Shown one piece after another: positions 59,552 to 64,000 of a stretch of 64,000 bases of DNA. Within the stretch, counting starts at the first letter, position 1. Each line of letters starts with the position of its first letter. Location: contig CAIIXF020000004.1 in the NCBI GenBank assembly GCA_903813345.2, forward strand, positions 23,621,985-23,685,984. Reading direction: 5' to 3'. The position numbers and the translations under genes were made by a program. Source of the DNA: Owenia fusiformis (lineage: Eukaryota; Annelida; Polychaeta; Sabellida; Oweniidae). The notes under the pieces were generated by a model. It was not told where the DNA came from. It was given only the letters and a program-made list of their open reading frames with translations, and made no database searches.

Positions 59552-59710
59552 GGAATAAATAATGATAGGCCATTCAATATGGTGAAATTCAGCACGAGTT
59601 GGACAGAATGTTGTACAAAGCACGAACCGAAGGTGAGTGCATTTGTACTAACATTCTGTCCAACGAGTGCTGAATTTCACCATATTGAATGGCCTATCAT
59701 TATTTATTCC
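59552..59710. mobile_element. Near-perfect 159-nt hairpin inserted in the tandem array
   Basis: 59552-59623 and 59637-59710 are inverse copies with only about four mismatches around a 13-nt loop (gaaccgaaggtga). The arms begin 'ggaataaataatgataggcc' and are unrelated to the array. A MITE that is one long palindrome is the simplest reading. The overlapping frame 59579-59791 is an artefact. Confidence 0.88.
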
Positions 59711-59825
59711 GATTCAAACATAAAAATTAGTAATAAGCCGTGTCTGTGGAACGGGCATGAAGGAAGAATACGCATGCTGTCAAGATTCTGAAGTCGGCCG
59801 GAAAAATTTTAGAATTTGTTTGGGC

Positions 59826-59932
59826 TGTTCTATTTTACTCCCCGTTTTAGATTTTATACGGTGTATGCAAACAGTAGTTAAATAGTTACAGTAGTAACAG
59901 AGGGAGTAAAAAAGAACAGCTATCCCCGGACA
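59826..59932. repeat. Second inverted repeat inside the interruption
   Basis: 'gctgttctattttactccc' near 59828 pairs with 'gggagtaaaaaagaacagc' near 59912, 19 bp with one or two mismatches, consistent with a small TIR element of about 107 bp. Confidence 0.7.
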
Positions 59933-60480
59933 GAGCCCCAGATGTGCAGCTGAGATGTGACGTCACTCAAAAGAATGCAAATTGCAGATTGAATAGAGCA
60001 TGGTCGTGCATCTATGGAAAATTAGAGAACGTTCTATATTGGCTATGCTGCATTCTGATTGGTTGAGAAATTCGAATAGAGCACGGTCATGTTTGAATAT
60101 GCTATAGCCGATGAAAACTTCGGTTGTCGAACTTTCAGAGGAAGTGTACACTATCACTAAATTCCTTAAAAATGTCAACTAATCAGCAAAGTCATAAACT
60201 TCCAAACTACTGCAGTAAAGGAAGACAATCAAGATTTAAAAGTTGGCAAGCAGTATAATATGCTATATCCGATGAAAAGTTCGGTTGTCGGACTTTCAGA
60301 GGGAGTGTACACTATCACTAAATTCCTTAAAAATTTCAACTAATCACCAAAGTCATAAACGTTCGAACCATTGCAGTTAAGGAAGACAAATAACACTTTG
60401 GCAATGGAAAATTCCAGTTGTCAAACTTTCAGAGGTAGTGTACACTATACGCTATTACTAAATTCCTTAAAAGGTCAACT

Positions 60481-62018
60481 ACCAGCACTGCCATTTCCAA
60501 AAATGACAAATCATCGGATCTTGAACCAATAACTACTCTATCTTGTTCTGATGATTTCGATAGCACAGATGCCTCATGTTTAGGACCTCAACCATAAAAA
60601 TAATCGTTTAATATAAAAAAGTTCAGGTTCAATATCCTTGATTCTAATTTGAATCCGAGAGCAGGGAAATCATAGGATGACAGAATAACGAGTAAGCTTA
60701 GCATGTTTCACTTGCCAATATACTATCTACCATCCTAGATATATTATTTTAGGTTCCCAAATGATTCACGGTAGCTTATCAAATTGTGAAGTTATTTTAG
60801 ACTTAAAGTGCACAAATGTGTAAATATCACCTCAATTCCCATTTGACTGTATTTTCATTATTCTGATTTCCCTTGCATTGATGTTAGCAACGTGCATAAG
60901 GATTTTTATCAATAGATTTTGTGGCCATTAATTTCTGCTATAAGTACAAATTGTGATTCACTTTATTTTTCCAAACTGAATTCATCGACTATGTGTTTGT
61001 TTTTGCCCCCCCCCCCCCCTCTCCCACGAGTAATATATGGATTAAACGACCGGATTTCTGTTTTTCACTACGTGTTTTCATCCTTCTTGTTTTCATTACA
61101 CTGATGAACCAAAAACAGATCCATACTAAGTGAATTATTGGGAATTCAGAGTCCATCTCAAATAAAAGTATATGGATAGGTCGACTCTAATGGAATGAGT
61201 TAACCGACCATGAACCACCACATGATTTACCGCTTCACCAGAGGTCGCTACCCTCAATTTGGTGAATTTTGCGAACGAAACCATTTATAACAAAGCAATG
61301 ATGAATCGAAAAAGTGTATACAATTGCAATAGAGTCTTCGTGATATATTTATCTAAGATATTACTTTTATGATCAATGAACGCATTTGAAAAAATAACGT
61401 TGGACACTATGTACTTTGCCAGGAAGTGGTACGGATGGATTTGTTCGTAAATTTAATGTATATTTATTTTATAAATTAATTTTAATGAAAGAGATATATC
61501 CGAATATTTCGATAATTTCTTATTTTTATCGAATTAGGTAATTTGTAGTTTGTAGTTTGTAGCGCATGTAAATTCGCTTAGAAACGTGTTGCAGCAAAAT
61601 AACGAACAATCAATAAATCTCAATGCAAGTGCCAAGTCAGTAGATAGTGTGATTTATTTTTGTAGTGAGATTTAACACCAATGCGATGACATAGCTTCTG
61701 GGCATATTAACAAACACTTCAACACATAGCTAAAACATGAGAAAAACTAGTAAAATAGAGTTCACATATTATTGATGTATTTTGTAAATACGTCCGTTTT
61801 ACAATATATAGTATCCAAATCACAAATGCGCATATACTCTAATGTACAGGGAGGCCCTAAAATGCAATTACTTTCTCAATCTTCATGGAATCTCAAAAGT
61901 TTGTGTAGATAGAGTGTTCGATGAAGCAAACATTGTGTACTTTTTGAGTTTACTAAATACTACAGAAGTCACGTTATCTGTACAACGCATCGTTTGTATG
62001 ATATTAGGGTGATATTAT
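60481..62018. other. Gene-free stretch
   Basis: No exon was recognised. C-run at about 61005-61019. At 61854 'cagggaggccctaaaatgca' resembles a single left terminus of a TA-flanked element (TA precedes it), with no right end found. Confidence 0.5.
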
Positions 62019-62146
62019 GGAGTTTAAGCTTGCATATAAAATCGAAACGCCAATCTGTACGTATGACCAATCACCCATACAAATGCATCGCTTTGATAAC
62101 TTACGTTCGCGTTTAGGTTGTGAAAAACAGTGCAAGCTTAAACTCC
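62019..62146. mobile_element. 128-bp TIR element
   Basis: GGAGTTTAAGCTTGCA at the left is perfectly inverted as TGCAAGCTTAAACTCC at the right, 16 bp without mismatch. There is no coding capacity, and no clear target duplication. Confidence 0.75.
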
Positions 62147-62992
62147 CTATTGTTTATGTTTACCCCCAATGACTCTGAACACTACACAAAAATCAGGGTA
62201 ATAACCTTGATCAAAAACTATTAAAAATCCTCAGAAAATAGCCAAAATCCAACATATGACTCCCAAATCTGTTGCGAAACTTTCCCTCCTCCTTTCAGAA
62301 AATAACGACATGTCCACGTTTTAATTGTTGGATAATATCGAGTTTTGTTCCTGGGAGCCAAATGCAATCCTCCTTGGTAAATACTAAATGATTTGATTCA
62401 GCTGGGATTGCTTTGGAACAACGATCAGACAAGCGCTTTATTTATTGTGGGATGAATGATCGGTAAATTCATTTTAATTAACGATAGCGAGTCAAAACGT
62501 TAAAACAAAGTTGCGATTGCTGAACGCGCTTTAAGACAGATATTAGAATACCATTACATGTTATACCAGATTTATAGCGTATATTTACTGTAGTATTGTA
62601 TCTATTGGATAAATAGAGGACATCCTATGATTTATGAGTGATATGGTTTATCCACGAATGGATATGATATCAATAGATATCAATATCCATGCGTGGATTA
62701 AAATCATATTACAAGTATAATTAATATCTAGCAATTTTGACTAGTGTAACCATCCTAGGTTAACAAGGATGGTTTTTGTTTTAAAGAGTCAGCAAAGGAT
62801 AGCGAATGAAACATGTTGAAAAGCAATATAGTATTATGTAATAAATAAATAGAGGATATTCTTTTTATACCATAGTTAAAGCCATCATCAGAATCGTCGG
62901 AAATTAAGTGATTTAATTCGAATTTTCCAAATGATCCGGCGATATTGACACTTAGCCTCGTTTTGAGTCTGAAGTAGCAAAAATCCATAATT
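62147..62992. other. Gene-free stretch with a palindromic 'gatatc' hairpin
   Basis: 62635-62715 holds 'tatccacgaatggatatgat' and 'atatccatgcgtgga', an imperfect stem related in style to those at 4782 and 55612. No exon was recognised. Confidence 0.5.
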
Positions 62993-63039
62993 CATAGCAT
63001 ACGGCGCCGTAGGTCATGGCTTAAACGCCGTATGCTATG
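62993..63039. repeat. Perfect 14-bp stem-loop
   Basis: CATAGCATACGGCG at 62993 pairs with CGCCGTATGCTATG at 63026-63039 around a 19-nt loop. It is GC-richer than its surroundings, and could be a tiny MITE remnant or a structured RNA or DNA element. Confidence 0.75.
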
Positions 63040-64000
63040 GTTAAGTGAAAATTTGTCAAAAATATCATATTTTACCACTGATTACAAAAATACCGTTTTA
63101 TTTTGACATGTTACCCTTTGAATATCATGCTAACTATGGAGTAACATAAAATATTAATTTTACAGTCGATCTTTTCGCTAGGATGTCAGAATGAAAATGC
63201 TGAAAGGAGGAGAGGCGAAGCTGGAATAAAGGATTGTTTTGTTAAAGTCTGACTTCTATATTATATTAATATCGGAATAACTTATTGGTGATGTTAATTG
63301 CCGTTTCATTCATAATTTATATCCATGCGCATTGACATCACTATTAGGGAGATACAAGCAATCTGATAATGTATTGCAAAGATATATTGTTCTACCATCA
63401 ATGAATAGTGTTTTAATGACACCGGGAATCTTTTTTTTCTTTTATTGATAATATTGCAGTATGTGGGGTTCAAAGAGTCATTGGATATCATTTGGGGCTA
63501 AGAAAGTAAAAGTAGAGGTTCGAGGGTAACCTTTTTAACGAATTACAACATTTTTGCCAACGTTATACAAAAAAGTGCTGACTTTGCTTGATGGAATGAC
63601 TTGACTTTTAACCCTGGTGACTGGTACATGAGTCGTTAACTTCCTAATATTGATTGAACTCTTGCTCAATTTACATTACATAACGTCTGCAATTCCTCTT
63701 CGTCCAATATCTTATATTACCAAAATGAACATCAAACAAAGTATATTGAAATTGAAAATCTACATCGTACTGCTTATAGGTATCCATAATTTCATGCTGC
63801 GTGTTTGTCTGGATTTGGGGAAATTAAAACCGCCGTTCAGTTGCCATAAATCAAATATGCAAGAGGCATTACATACGATACGTATAGGTTATTTACTGGG
63901 AGGGATTGAATATGGGTTTTATTCCGAGGGACAATATGATTTTGACCGAAGGGTAATATGATATTGACCGAGGGAGCGCAGCGACCGAGTGTCAATAGCA
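63040..64000. other. Gene-free right end with a terminal hairpin
   Basis: No TM3 exon of the receptor or other gene was recognised; the frame at 63650-63961 lacks domain features. At 63963-63996 ATTGAC and GTCAAT flank 'cgagggagcgcagcgaccga', a stem-loop like those at 4813 and 55612 that may continue past the edge. Confidence 0.5.

Larger units (their letters stand above)
59350..60480 (+). repeat. Interrupted tandem array of an about-160-bp unit
   Basis: Each unit contains 'aaggaagacaatcaagattt', 'aaagttggcaagcagta', 'actttcagagg(a/g)agtgt' and 'acactatcactaaattcctt'. The first word occurs at 59351, 59508, 60220 and (partly) 60381. The second pair starts at about 59421, 60131, 60292 and 60423. 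The array is split after 59548 by about 555 bp containing two hairpins, and resumes at about 60105 at the matching point ('atatgctat'). Confidence 0.88.

Noticed and set aside
59579-59791. 70-codon frame over the long hairpin
   Set aside because: It runs through both arms of the palindrome and reflects the repeat, not a protein.
61854-61873. A TA-flanked MITE starting cagggaggccctaaaatgca
   Set aside because: No matching inverted right end was found nearby, so it is at most a lone terminus.

Overview
The window looks like AT-rich nuclear DNA from an animal, most likely a marine invertebrate. It has no bacterial-style gene packing. The only convincing coding exon ends at a splice donor and belongs to an aminergic G-protein-coupled receptor. 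The rest is intergenic or intronic DNA full of short non-autonomous DNA transposons, tRNA-derived SINE-like pieces, microsatellites and tandem or inverted repeats. A deuterostome such as a hemichordate or echinoderm is possible, but that is a guess; the sequence alone does not settle the phylum.

Layout. 1-656 resembles a retrotransposon LTR. 784-1788 is a large fold-back repeat with arms of about 440 bp. 4251-14574 and 14616-25278 are two direct tandem copies of one segment of about 10 kb. They differ by a few percent in substitutions and by several clean insertions, which give natural 'empty' and 'filled' transposon sites: a mariner-like element in copy A only, and a Harbinger-like element, a 9-bp-TSD (Mutator-like) MITE and a LINE tail in copy B only. 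25588-31100 holds a hAT-like MITE, an 878-bp fold-back element of a family that recurs across the window, and microsatellites. 31997-32852 is a palindrome-rich TIR element. At 34160 there is a perfect six-unit heat-shock-element array. 35090-36165 has two SINE heads. 38967 and 41286 are TA-flanked TIR elements. 44196-44266 is a cluster of NRF1, E-box and CCAAT motifs that looks like a promoter. 46320-50652 has tRNA-like box B units, a TTAA-flanked TIR element, duplicated blocks and more fold-back elements.

53386-53641 is the first coding exon of a 5-HT2-like (or D2-like) receptor. It covers the N-terminus, TM1 and TM2 and ends in a consensus donor. Three tandem repeat units lie immediately upstream, and the start codon falls inside the last one. 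The downstream exons were not found, so the receptor's first intron probably extends beyond the right edge and covers the last 10 kb, itself rich in repeats and hairpins.

No operon, complete gene, RNA gene with a full fold, or CRISPR array is present. The notable content is genome-structural: a datable tandem duplication with unusually well preserved non-coding islands, several MITE families, and a few dense regulatory-motif arrays.
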